A stretch of 64,000 nt of DNA from Pleurotus djamor (Eukaryota; Basidiomycota; Agaricomycetes; Agaricales; Pleurotaceae), in assembly GCA_029747585.1 (NCBI GenBank), contig JAPEVF010000018.1:62001-126000 (forward strand). The letters are read 5' to 3'. Under the pieces are notes generated by a model. That model did no database searches and was not told the DNA's origin. It was given only the letters and a program-made list of their open reading frames with translations. Positions 46,747-59,403 of the stretch are shown here, piece after piece. The translations under genes were made by a program, and so were the position numbers. Within the stretch, counting starts at the first letter, position 1. Every line of letters starts with the position of its first letter.

Positions 46747-46999
46747 TGTTTTCGTCGCGAAAGGAGTGCGGGGGATAACGAAGGAAAAGAGGTCGGGACG
46801 AGGAGATGAAGGGAGTTGAAAAGAGATGAAGCAAAACACAGGGTCGCCTTCACACAAGGTATCAGCATGCTCATGCCAAACACGTCAAAACACCTTCCCA
46901 TGAGGACAATGGCAACAACATCAAAATCATATTGATTCAGCGTCGCGACGCAAAACACGACACTACAAACGGTAGCACCAGCCGAGACAAAGAAATAAT

Positions 47000-49645
47000 T
47001 TAAAGCTTGGCTTTGCCTTTGAACGACGCGAGCATTGTCCGTTTCGTTATCCTGCAAAACACGAACGCGAAACAGCGTATCCATGGTCACCTCTCCCGCG
47101 TAACAGCACCATACGTCGATGAAAAATACGCACCCGGAATGAGCAACGGGGGTAGGCGTTTCTCGCAACCCTTGAACCGGAACACGCTGTTCTATCGGCT
47201 CGTAATCCCGCTTCGGGGCGCCAACGTAAATCTGGAAAAACAGTTAGTCCATCCCCATCATCACCCCGGAACGTTGCCTACTTGTCGTGGTCGCCAAATC
47301 TTGACACCGCCTTCCTGCAACATCATCTAAACAAACAAACAAAACAATGTGTTAGGGTGACAATGCCGCAATTGTTTGTCGTAAGCCCACGNACTTGACG
47401 CCAATGAGCCAACCACCCAACGACTCGAGGCACGGCGAATAAGACCGGGAAAAAGTCCAAGGGGAAACCTAGTTACGCAAGGCAAAATTNTCGTCACGGA
47501 ACTTGAGCAACAGCGGAAAAGGATGACGACTTGCCCATGGCACGGTATATTAACCCGCTGGCAACGCGTTCGGCATGAGTTCTTCATGTAACAAGATCGG
47601 ATTCCTTCTTACCTCCTGTCAATCGATCAGTCAACGACCCTCCAACACGATCGAAAGCTANCGTGACGTACCAAAAGTCCACATTNGGTGCAAGCTTCCG
47701 CTTTACGAAGTANTCGTCTTTCATTGCTGCCTGGTGCAAAGCCATCGCAGTTTCTAGTAGTTCATCTTTGCCAGTACTTCGAAAACGAACGTTGCGTCAA
47801 TCCCACGAACGTCATAATTGTGAAAAAGGCGCGTACACCTTGAAGACTTCATCAGCCATCCTCCTCACGATGAACGACCGGGGGTCCGACTGCGCCGGGT
47901 CCAGTTAGNACGGAAGAAGAACATCGGAAGCNGCTTCTACTCACAGTCTTATAGACGCTACGGGTCTTGTCAGCGAAAGCGTCNAGTNNATTACCCATTT
48001 GACTNACCGGTGTCCGAACCCGGAAAGCACTTTCTCTCGNTTCTTCACGGCTTCGATGAACGCTGGNACATTTTCAGGCCTAGATTGGTNCGTAANTGAC
48101 ACGACTTCCACCAGGCGCACGCGGAAGAACATACTTTCCGATGGATATCAGCATCCGGATGACAGCCTCGTTAGCACCACCTAAAGGCGAGGTAGCCGTC
48201 AGGTAACGTTATGCCTTAGGAATAATTTACCGCACCATGTAAAGGACCACTTCAGTCGGTATTCGGGTCAGATGGTTGAATATATAGACCTCGAAAACGA
48301 GACTCACTAGAGAGAAGCACATCCGGCACTTTCATTCAANCGCCATAAGTAGTCTCGCATCAACAGANTACCAACGNACAACTCACGCNATAGCCGAATA
48401 CGGNTCAACCAGCGAACTACCCGTTTGCAAAACAGTCGTTGCAGACGCGTTGAGCTCATGGTCAGCATGGATCAAAAAGAGGACNTCGAGGGCTTTNTCT
48501 AATATCGGGTTCGGGGTATAATCGGTCTCNCCNAGGTGATCCATTTGNTACAAGAAACTAGCAGNNGAGTCAAAANGGGAATANTTGTAGNNACATCGGT
48601 GNCTTACGAGCCAGTATAGCTGAGGCCGGTTGGAGGAGTCACGAAATCACGACCTTGACGCACTCGATACGCCATTCTGTATCGCAGAGATTCGATTCAG
48701 TATGAAAGCGCGTTTGCTTAACCTAACTGGACATACTTACGCAGCAAGTGTCGTAGCCTTTCCAATAAGACGATATATTTGCTTGTCAATGATGGCTAAC
48801 GAATTCTTGTCGCCCTTGGTAAACAGTGTTTGTCCTTGGAGAGATGGGTTGGCTTCACTGTAGTATGAGCCGAGATATGCGAATGCACTGGTGAGGATCG
48901 CCATAGGATGGGCGTCATATCTAGGAGATTGAAGCAAATGGTATCAAGAGGATCTAGCCTAACAGGCGAGACGACGAACCTGAACGACCGGAAGAAATCC
49001 TCTGCGTCGGAGTGAACGACTCCATGATGCATAACTTCATCATGGAAGACCTTGAATTGCGACGTCGTTGGTAACGAGCCGTAGATGAGGAGGTACGCTA
49101 CGAGGCCTGCGTCAGCCGAGGAAGCGATATACGTATCGGCGACACAACTCACCAGATTCCAAGTGATTTGAATGAAGTGCCAATTGCTCAATCGGGTACC
49201 CTCTGAAAGTTGCTGGCATGAGCGGCCCGGACCGTGTTCAAGCGAAGGAGATTAGAGAAATACCTATATCGAAGCACTACAAGCATATCGGTAAGGACAA
49301 TCCATTGAAGTTCGGTGGGAATGGCGTACCTCCAGCATCACCATCAATATAGGTGATCTTGCTTCGCAGGACAGCCGTATTCAAGAACCCCTTATCCTGA
49401 ACACGCAATCCCTTCTCTGTCTCATTCTCCTCTCGTTCGCCTTTGGCTTTGGGCGCAGCAATCGCTTTNAACGCTGTTGCAGAAACACTGTTATCTTCAA
49501 TCCTAAGCTCGCCGACATGCGTCAATCATCGGGCGTTNGAATACGATACGTGAATGACCTACGGGACAGTGTATGTCTTTCCTGTTCGATTATCTCNGAN
49601 AGTCAACGTGTTTTCCTGCGAAGNTGATTCAAAAGAGCGACCCAT
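47000..49645 (-). CDS. Citrate synthase with C-terminal AKL (peroxisomal type)
   Basis: Read right to left: start 49645, MGRSFES(X)SQENTLT then DNRTGKTYTVP. No mitochondrial presequence is present. Then IEDNSVSATAFKAI, GFLNTAVLRSKITYIDGDAG, AYLLIYGSLPTTSQFKVFHD, EDFFRSFRYDAHPMAILTSA, the catalytic His region IHADHELNAS (about 48450-48480), REKVLSGFGHR, KDDYFVKRKLAPNVDFW, LDFFPVLFAVPRVVGWLAHW and EGGVKIWRPRQ. After IYVGAPKRDYEPIEQRVPVQ and HSG, a last small exon reads ITKRTMLASFKGKAKL, ending in AKL at TAA 47000-47002. Citrate synthase condenses oxaloacetate and acetyl-CoA; AKL is a PTS1-type signal, so this copy probably serves the glyoxylate/peroxisome route, like yeast Cit2. About 25 N bases lie in the locus. 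A 2-methylcitrate synthase role is not excluded. Confidence 0.88.
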
Positions 49646-50187
49646 GGNTTANNNTNNGNGNTGAGTGGTTTGGGGGNTNGANNAGGTGGCGGNAAGGTGA
49701 TCGCAAGGACCATGTCGAAACTGTCTTATACCGTCGACCGTCTGTAAAAGGCATACTCGCAAACGCCCATGACGTTATGCCATCGGAATCACATGGAAGC
49801 TCTCCCGCTCAAGCGCTAGTCCCTTAGAATCGCGGTCCCTGCACGACGGAACAGAGCACGCCGCTCGGGACAACGGAATGAGAGCNCAACACGNACNGGT
49901 NTCAGATACNTTCGTGTAAGGACTTGCTTTCNACNACACACACGNAGNAAACCTCAGCCGCTGTATNNGATCTTACGCGATATCACACTGCGCCTTTATC
50001 CGAAAGGCGATGGCCGCTATGTCGCTTCGGCAATTACTGTGTCCGGTGCAGTAATTTGAGGGGTACTGGTGGATGCTCAAAGTTGAGCCGGAAGAAATCA
50101 ATCTCATTACAAGTCTTCACCAAGATACAAAGGATGTGGGGAAGGGGGAACGAAGGGAGTAACGATGCGGAGTGNGGGGTAGACCGA
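49646..50187. other. Intergenic, N-rich
   Basis: About 540 b between citrate synthase and RPT2, both on the minus strand. Scattered N at 49657-49692 and 49882-49968 prevent firm statements. Nothing recognised. Confidence 0.4.
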
Positions 50188-51811
<1,624 letters not shown>

Positions 51812-51974
51812 GATTTCGAGTTTGTAGTAGGTGGTGAAGGTTAGAGNCTCAAGAGGGCAGCGACGCGTCAGATATCTTCCAAAAGCGGACATNGAGCTTA
51901 CGTCAGCGCCTGAAGCGTGGCACGGGCAACACTGAGCAGAGGCGCCGTTTCTGTTGCAGNNNNAAACACGTATC

Positions 51975-53345
51975 ATGGATTCCGACAGAACACCTCTTAC
52001 CGCGACTTCGCAGTTTATTCAAGCTGGTAGGACGTCGCGTAAANNTANCGGAANGCATTGCTAACTTTCGCAGACGACGATGATGACTTGGACGAGGAGA
52101 ACATTCCTGGCTTTACGCANCCCGGTATGCCGCAGTCTCCCCAGCCTAACAAGGGGAAAGCTCGCGCNCGAGAACCAGANCAACTTGCTCAACCTACNGG
52201 GACGAATGGGAGTGCTAGCGCNGGCTTATCAGGNAATATTGGGACGCCGACTGTTGNTGCATCGCAGCCAAATAGACGGATGGTAGGAGGAGTACAAGTG
52301 GAAACNCGGTGAGTAATGTNNTTNTTGAAGNNATNNNNTGTCAGCCCTNNTGTGAGCTTGGACTGAACTGCTTGTAANATAGGTATACNGGCGNGGACAC
52401 TTTGGANGAACCNGTGTTGACCACAATCGTGAGCTTTCAATCTTCCAGTGNTGACGCNNTCTAACCNAACNCTTGNNNTATAGGCTCGTGATCTGAAGTC
52501 TATCTATACAAAACTTGTNCAGGTACTGTACCCGAGNAAGNCNACAGGNCGTGAGGTTCTCCGGTAAGCCCAATTCTTGGCTNGCAGACATGGACTNNCA
52601 NCNNNCAAAACATACACCTATGTAGGGACTGGGATCTCTGGGGACCCCTCATTCTCTGCTTGATGCTCGGAATAATGCTCAGTGTCAATGTGAGATCTGT
52701 TGACCTAACCTGGTACCCGCCGTTNCTCAAATTGCAAACACAGGCCCCTCCCAAACAATCTCTCGGCGTATTCACCAGTGTCATTGGTATATGTTCGGTG
52801 GGCGCGCTGGTGGTCACTGTTCAGGCTAAGGTACGCTGCTCCCGNCAAAGTAAANCGTCCTTCTGGATCCACTCATCATCCNTTCCGCAGCTCCTTGGTG
52901 GCCGAGTGTAAGTGTNCCNTCTCAACTCTGCCATGCTTCCTAACCTCACATCTTGCATATTCAGTTCGTTCTTCCAAGGATTATGCGTTCTCGGNTACTG
53001 TATTGCACCTCTGAACATCGCAGCTCTAGTNGCATGTTTNGTNCCNTATATAGTCGTCAGNGCTCCTCTCGCNATCGGGGCTTGGGCATGGTGTATNTGG
53101 GGTCAGTANTTNTNTNCGCACTCTCNTCNGCAANNCTNTACNAANANCTNNTNCATTCANTCAGCCTCCGTCAATTTCCTCGACGGNACAAAAATAGAGC
53201 AACAACGCATCTTGCTCGCCGTATATCCNCTNNTGTAAGNCCANNTCNNTNCGTGGTNGCTTTTNGCATGTGTCNACNTTCTGACCTCNNTCTTNNNGNT
53301 AGATTATTCTATTTCATTCTTGCATGGATGATTTTGATNCAGTAA
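51975..53345 (+). CDS. YIP4: Yip1-domain Golgi membrane protein, Yip4/YIPF6
   Basis: The start at 51975 gives MDSDRTPLTATSQFIQA, a short intron, then DDDDLDEENIPGFTXPGMPQ, a polar N-terminal arm with Pro/Gln/Ser, and MVGGVQVET. After two introns come ARDLKSIYTKLVQVLYP and the family hallmark DWDLWGPLILCLMLGIMLSV. Further membrane segments follow: QSLGVFTSVIGICSVGALVV, SFFQGLCVLGYCIAPLNIAA, an N-rich exon, and a final LLFYFILAWMIL ending at TAA 53343-53345. Five membrane spans are expected. Yip4/YIPF6 proteins bind Rab GTPases and act in ER-Golgi traffic. Dense N bases at 52320-53300 blur exon ends, but DWDLWGPL and the overall layout make the family safe. Confidence 0.85.
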
Positions 53346-53792
53346 TCTTCTGTAGCCAGCGTTTTTCCTACCGTANGTTGACCATGCAGGCCTATTGTGC
53401 CATTATCCCTCTCTCAGCCACAGCAAGCCTGCTTACGTTCGCNTCCTCGAGTGAACGAATGTTGCCGATTGACCGAAAACAATTTACAATGGTACACAGT
53501 AAGTAAGTACTGACTAGTAGAGTGAATAAGGAATACACGACGTCTAACATAAAGGCACCAAAAATTGCAAGAAACGAACGGATCCATGACGTGAGCGGGA
53601 AGTAAACGAACGCGACGTAAACGACTAATATGAGTAGTTGGATGAAGTTAACAATAACGATTAGCCAAAGGAACAAAATTTCCTCGCTGATAGAGTAAGT
53701 AGAGGGGGCATCAAGAATATACTCAGCAGGATAAGTATTAGGACGGAACGAAGACCCAAAACCACCAAGAAACGCGTCAGGAACGAAGATAT
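53346..53792. other. Convergent intergenic with hydrophobic minus frame
   Basis: Between YIP4 and the coiled-coil gene. The minus strand 53392-53676 is an open frame with several hydrophobic runs (MFLWLIVIVNFIQLLILVVY, FLAIFGAFMLDVVYSLFTLL). It overlaps antisense the likely YIP4 3' UTR and has no known family, so I treat it as probably not a gene. Confidence 0.35.
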
Positions 53793-55164
53793 CTATTTCC
53801 TCAGTAGCTTCTCGTGAAGCTGGGCGCTCTTCAGTCGCGCACGAAGATATTCCAGCCTAGCAAGGTATCGCTTGCTCATATCAGCTTTCCGTTGCTTGAT
53901 CTCAGCCACTTCTGCGGGCTCTTCATTTGACGTTAATGGGCCTTCAGTCGAGTCTCCGAGGTCCACACGGTTATTACTCGTTGAAGCTTCGAATAGGGTG
54001 CTGAGGGGAAGGTGACCAGCACTCCTCGATGATCTAACCGATGAACGAGAGCCTGGAGGGAGATTCAAACGAGAATGCGTGACGGATGAGAGCTGGGAGG
54101 TGCTCTGAGAGGAAAGGGATAGACTGGATATTGAACTCTTATTCGTGGACGGTGGAGGACGGCGATGGGATAATGGACTGGGTCCACGCTGTGGAGTGGG
54201 GGTAGAGGGGAGCTTCCTGTGGCCGAACAAGCTGTGTGATCGCGAGGAATGGGAACTCTTGACAGATGAACTGGAATGGATGGATAATCTGTCACTGCTC
54301 TCCGCCCTCCAATCCTGTCCGACCATGAGAACAATGGGTGATGTTGGCGTGTGGACTGGAAGCCTCCGAAGCTCTTGAGCTTGCAGGCGTGTGAGGGTTG
54401 TTAGTTCCAGACTGTTGAACGCGTCAAGAAGATTCCGGTATTCTGCTTCGACATGGGAAATTTCTTGTTGTATTTCTTGGGTGGTCGTTAGGTTTGCATC
54501 ATCGTAGGGGTCGATTTGGAAGCTGTGGTTGTTCGTGGAAGGGCTGAGGAGGCGAGAAGGGCTGTTTAGGGGTGAAGACGGGGGCAAGGAGGAGTTGTGC
54601 GATAGCCGCGACGTTGAATGTGACAGAGACAAGTCCGTTCTTATGAACAGACTTTTGCTTCCCTTCCTGGAGAGAAGGCGAGAAACGAAACTACGTTTAG
54701 GCGACTCCGTAGTAGAAGCATCCTTCTTTCCGGTAGCAATGCGGATGAAGCTTGTCACGCCCGACTGCTTCTGCTTTGCTGGGGATATAACGGAGATTCG
54801 TGCGGACTGGACGTGGATGGATTGGGGACGTGGGCTGGAGGACGTGGACGACAANGATGCTGAGGAGATGTCGAGATGTCAGTAGGCGCGTCGGCAAACT
54901 CGACGAGGAGGAGACTCACCGCCCCTGGCATGCTTAGACGACTTTCCGGCGATGGGGACGACGGGGACCTCGCCCGGAACCACTGCGCCGCTGCCATACC
55001 GTTCAAAGAGATTCTGACGCAGAAGCCGGTATTCGTCGTCGCTGAAAAAATGCCAATCAAGGTTATTTTACTTGTCCGTGCTGATATCTCGAGAATTACA
55101 CGCACTTGAGCCGGCCTTCAGCGTTGGCTGTAGCGAGTTCGTCAAGTCGTTGGGCGAGGGTCAT
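53793..55164 (-). CDS. Uncharacterised basidiomycete protein with C-terminal coiled coil
   Basis: Three exons read right to left. The first, from 55164, is MTLAQRLDELATANAEGRL; the second continues DDEYRLLRQNLFERYGSGAV and VPGEVPVVPIAGKSSKHARG. The third is the long exon down to 53793. It is very Ser-rich (SSSVKSSHSSRSHSLFGHRK, SLSLSSQSTSQLSSVTHS) and includes a helical patch TTTQEIQQEISHVEAEYRNL and a final coiled coil EVAEIKQRKADMSKRYLARL. The N-terminal LAQRLDELATANAEG...DDEYRLLRQNLF block looks conserved and helical. I know of no function; many Ser/Thr-Pro sites suggest phosphorylation control. No signal peptide or membrane span. Confidence 0.7.
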
Positions 55165-55342
55165 GATAAAAAGAACATGAAGGTTGTGTCGACGGAGGGG
55201 AATAAATTATAAAGCGTCAGGGTGGCTGTCATGAATTCTTCATCAGTCGCGTGGGATTCAGAACTCTGCGTGTGTGAACAATTTCCCAAAGTCCCAAAGT
55301 CGTACCATCCATCTCTCCCTCTCACCACCACCATNACCGGCC

Positions 55343-57025
55343 ATGGCAAAAGCGCAGAATGGAGAACTGAATCCAAAATCAACGAGCTATGAATTTCTAG
55401 GGCCTCCGGGGGCGCTGTTCATCACCATTACAGTCCCAGCCTTCACTTACGCGCTCTACTTTGGCTGCTCCGAAGCATCGGGAGGCTGCCCGCCACCAAA
55501 CCCTGAAACTTGGTGGCCAGCCATCTCGCGTTCTTTTTCGTCTCTTGATTGGTGGAAAAGCCTATGGGACACAGAGGCAACCCTGCTTTACCTCGCTTGG
55601 TACGCGTTTTGCGTAGTCGCATGGGCTATTCTGCCAGGCGATCAGGTTGAAGGTGTTACNATGCGCAACGGTCAGAAGAAAACGTACAAAATAAACGGTG
55701 CGTTCTTACTGCCTAATGCGTTCTCCCAAATGCCATATCTGATCCCCGTCGCGTCCAAAAGCGTTCCCNACATTCCTCTGTGCACTGGGTGTCGTCTCCG
55801 GCATCATTCTACGCAATGGACCAGCTTCTTTCACCTTCCTATACGAGAAATGGGTCGGATTTGCCACAGCCTCCATCTTGATGTCATTGGCCCAAGCTAT
55901 CTACGTCTACGCCGCCTCNTTCNAATCNGGCAAACTCCTCGCACTTGGTGGGAACTCGGGCAACTTTATCTACGACGTATGATACATTTATCCTCNCTTT
56001 TTCTCTTTCNCACTAAATCGGGTGTANAGTTCTTCATTGGCAGAGAGTTGAACCCGTCCATCGGTTCCTTTGATATCAAATCCTTCAACGAGCTTCGCCC
56101 CGGATTGATTCTTTGGGCCCTCATTGATATCAGCATGGCATGCGAACAGGCGACGCGTCGCGGTGGACTCAGCAAGGTCACGGACTCCATGTGGTTAGTT
56201 CTTGCTTTCCAGATATGGTATGTCGCGGACGCCCTGTACAACGAGGTCGGTCATCCGTTCTTNTTTCTTCAAGCNTAGGGCTCACACTTCATGACCCTGT
56301 CTAGCCTGCTATCTTCACAACCATGGACATCACCACTGATGGCTTCGGTTTCATGTTGTCCGTAGGCGATCTGGCATGGGTTCCCTTCGTTTACTCCCTC
56401 CAAGCACGTTATCTTGCCTTTCACCCCATCGANCTCGGTACGGCTAAAGTTGCGCTGATCATNGCGGTCAACCTGGCCGGTTACTATATCTTCCGTGATT
56501 CAAACGGCGAAAAGAATGACTTCAGGAATGGAAAGAATCCCAAGAGTATGCTCTTTCCTCCACCCTCTTACCTCCTAGTTGATTCGATCGATCGNTTTNC
56601 AGATTTGAAATACTTCACTACATCCAGTGGCTCCAAGCTCTTGACCTCAGGATGGTGGGGACGCTCCAGACACCCGAACTACCTGTAAGCTTTCTTCCCC
56701 TCCACCCGAATATCGCGTCTCCTCACACTCACATCAATTTCCTAGCGGTGACCTCCTCATGGCCCTTGCATGGTCTCTCCCCACCGAATTCAACACCCCG
56801 ATAACGTACTTCTACGTGACATATTTCGCAGTCCTGCTGATGCACCGCCAGCGCCGAGATGATGAGAATTGTGAAAAGAAGTCAGTCTTTCCTTTCCTTC
56901 TCTTTTCCTTTTCCCTCCGCGCGTATCATGGAAACTGACTTGGTGTTTTGTTTTNTAGGTACGGCGAAGATTGGGAAAAGTACAAGAAGATGGTTCCGTA
57001 TCGCATCATTCCCTACGTGTATTGA
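55343..57025 (+). CDS. ERG24: Delta(14)-sterol reductase
   Basis: The start at 55343 gives [40 protein letters not shown]. After [19 protein letters not shown] comes [12 protein letters not shown]; an intron (GTGCGT to AAAAG, about 55700-55764) restores frame into [20 protein letters not shown]. Further blocks: [60 protein letters not shown] and, near the end, the ERG4/ERG24 signature [14 protein letters not shown]. After two introns it ends [20 protein letters not shown] at TGA 57023-57025. Erg24 uses NADPH to reduce the C14-C15 double bond after lanosterol demethylation in the ER, an essential ergosterol step and a morpholine fungicide target. Many membrane spans. A few N bases; otherwise intact. 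Confidence 0.93.
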
Positions 57026-58028
57026 CCACAATTGGTGTATCTTTGNTAGCTTATTTTATTTTTGCATAATCTGCCAACGCCNGAGCGGTATCGTCGAGTG
57101 GGGAGGCTTGGGTTTGGAAAAATTCGACGCTGGTTGCTTCACGCTGACACTTGACTTTATTTGTAGCTTTTGGGATCCTCCACACAGCCATGCATTGGCG
57201 TCACAGTGAGTGATTAGAGTTGCCAGTGCCGTCTAAGACTTACGTGGGATAGTCGCGTCGTTTCTTACTCAGTTACTGTGCCCCCAAGGGAGGAACGCGN
57301 TCCAATGGAACGCTTCCCCTTTCAAGCGCATAGTCCCCCCCTAAACTCCTGTCACGNTGTCGCTACCTTTGACCTCGTGCTTACAATCAAGTTCGGTGTT
57401 TACCCATACCGCTGACGCTTTGTCTCTACGCNNNGAATCCCTTTGCTCAAGACTGTGAATGCGAGCGGTCCGAAGACATGTCAATACCGAGGCTTATTGC
57501 GCGAAGACAAAGCCTTTCACCAATGGAGACATCTTAATTATCGATGTACTAGTGGGTAGCCTTTATCATTATCTTTCACAAATCGATGCGCAACGTTCAA
57601 CTTCACTACTTCACAGAGCTTGCTCTATGCCACGGGTTTTAATNCGAGTCCGACCCTAGACATGGCCACTGGCCACGGTCAATGATATCGTCCCAGTGTC
57701 TTTCTCGCATGACCCACTGCTTTTAGGTCAATGCGTTCCTTTATGTGGCCTGTCTCTTTCCTCTTTTGTGCTGCTCCATTGTCCACTTTGCTTTCACCGA
57801 CTCATTGCACTCACGAAGGCTGCCACAGACGCGAGCCACACCGAAGGATCCGAGTATATAAACCCCCAAGTATCGTCATGGAACATCANCATCCAGCGAA
57901 CTCGACTTCTCTGCATCACTTGCACACTCCCCCTCGAATCATNTTGTGAGCTCCATCCTCCCCTCCCTTCCGTGTCTCGTGGGCTGACCTTCTCTCTTCT
58001 TTAGGAATCACCCCCCTCTTCGACAAAT
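57026..58028. other. Intergenic between ERG24 and small protein A
   Basis: About 1 kb with scattered N (57300-57440). Open frames are short and unconvincing. The right end holds a clear TATA box, listed separately, and a CT-rich leader with a possible 5' UTR intron ending CTTTAG at about 58005. Confidence 0.45.
57855..57862 (+). promoter_or_regulatory. TATA box (TATATAAACCC) of small protein A
   Basis: TATATAAA followed by CCCCC, about 170 b before the ATG at 58029. The same TATATAAACCC string occurs before the paralogous gene at 62947. Confidence 0.6.
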
Positions 58029-58538
58029 ATGTCCAACTATCTTCCCAACTTTGGTCGCCCNGAAGGACGTGTTGGCCCCGTCGGTCTNTGGAAGTATCAA
58101 GAGCCTAATACCTCTCTCCCTGTCAACCTCGTCGTCGTTCCTGCTCGTGGTGTCCGCCCTACCTCTCGTGACTCTCACTGGATGTTTGCNTGGGACTTGG
58201 CTCAAACTGGAAGTGGNCAAATCGCTCAACGTCGCTGCCATCTCGTTCAAGAACCTGGCTTCGATCATCTCACCAGCTGGGGAGCTATCACTGACGCTGT
58301 CAACATCAACGAAAAATCGACCAAGGTCGTTATCTCCATCAAGAACATGACTCTCGCTCAACGACAGGCTTTCGAGCGTATTGCTAACGCTGCGGGCGTA
58401 GTCAAACCTAATGGGCAATGGAACTGCCAAGATTGGTGCAAGAGCATCTTAACTCAAGCTACTGCACAAGGCCTCGTCACCGCTCAGGAAGCCCAGGCTG
58501 CTCTTGACTGTGCTCAACGTGTACCTCCTGCTGCTTAG
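58029..58538 (+). CDS. Small protein A, unknown family with His and Asn-Cys motif
   Basis: Single-exon protein of 169 residues, no signal peptide: MSNYLPNFGR at the start, then LPVNLVVVPARGVRPTSRDS, HW (His50), WDLAQTGS, a middle WGAITDAVNINEKSTKVVIS, MTLAQRQAFERIANAAGVV and QWNCQDWCKSILTQATAQGL (Cys133), ending CAQRVPPAA. A paralogue lies at 62947-63441 with the same LPNFGR(x)EG start and a QAA..AL end. His-W early and Asn-Cys late, before a helix, resembles the order in permuted papain-like folds (LRAT/PPPDE-like); this is inference from pattern only. Three N bases fall in codons. Small, intronless, with its own TATA box and near a laccase: it could be a stress or development-induced gene. 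Function unknown. Confidence 0.7.
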   Translation: MSNYLPNFGRXEGRVGPVGXWKYQEPNTSLPVNLVVVPARGVRPTSRDSHWMFXWDLAQTGSXQIAQRRCHLVQEPGFDHLTSWGAITDAVNINEKSTKVVISIKNMTLAQRQAFERIANAAGVVKPNGQWNCQDWCKSILTQATAQGLVTAQEAQAALDCAQRVPPAA

Positions 58539-59403
58539 ATACTGTTGATTTATCTTGGGTTTCTTTCTTTCTTTGGGGATTCGCTATCCGATTCAGTATT
58601 CATGTATCATTATGTGCCTCATCATACGCTGTACCTACCGTGCAATCATTATTTACTCCACAATCTTGTTGATTCCAAGGAAGCCTCCGCATTCCCTTGC
58701 ATGTCCCTCCCGTTTCTAGATTGGATCTACCATGTTTCATGGNAATTTTCGGCGGCGTTGGGTTTCTGTGACTGTTGATTCCTCGGAAAGAGGTCCCTCG
58801 TGCATCTAATCTTATCGTGCCTGGGAAGCCTGGCTTGGGATTATCTGATAAGATCCTTGGAGACGTTTGAGACTGAAAATGCATGTGGCCATCGGATCCN
58901 ACATTCGNNGACTTCGTGCTATTTTTCGACTGCGACCTTGACAGCTCAAACCTGCGGATGTTTTCCCCATANTGAGGGCGTGAAATCATGGAGGCCTTGC
59001 AATTTTGGACTCTGGCGGGTGCTCTCTCGTAAACTTGGGTCTAGTNCTTNCGCTCTACAGCGGAAATTTAGCGGAAATCGACTCCCGCTTCTTACTTCTG
59101 CTTCTTACGTGTAGTATGGCTCTCTAGGCCTTCGAAATACTTGCATGCATGCTTCTCTTTCNCAATTCGCGTAAAAATCACCTGGCAAGGTCGCCATGAC
59201 TCGGATTTCCTCGGTCAAGAATCCCCTCTTGTGTGCTCGTACCGATGCAATGGTGGCTCGCTGNGTCGACGGCGTTGAAAATGAGGTCGCTCCTGCTTCC
59301 CAAATATTCGGGTCTCGTAGTCGGAGAGCTTAAATAGCAGCTTGTGCACCGACTCAAACTCTCCANCCTCTTACTCGCATCGACAAGGTCGAGTTTTTCG
59401 AAG
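58539..59403. other. Intergenic; laccase promoter side
   Basis: About 865 b. A TTAAATAG element at 59330-59337, about 67 b before the laccase ATG, may act as TATA box. No coding or repeat signal was found. Confidence 0.45.

Noticed and set aside
53392..53676. Hydrophobic minus-strand frame of about 94 codons
   Set aside because: Antisense to the YIP4 3' end, AT-rich DNA easily gives Leu/Ile/Val/Phe runs; no splice or family support.
55700..55775. Apparent frameshift in ERG24 near the N at 55770
   Set aside because: An intron with GTGCGT donor and AAAAG acceptor joins KIN to AFPTFLCALG in frame, matching the family; no mutation needed.
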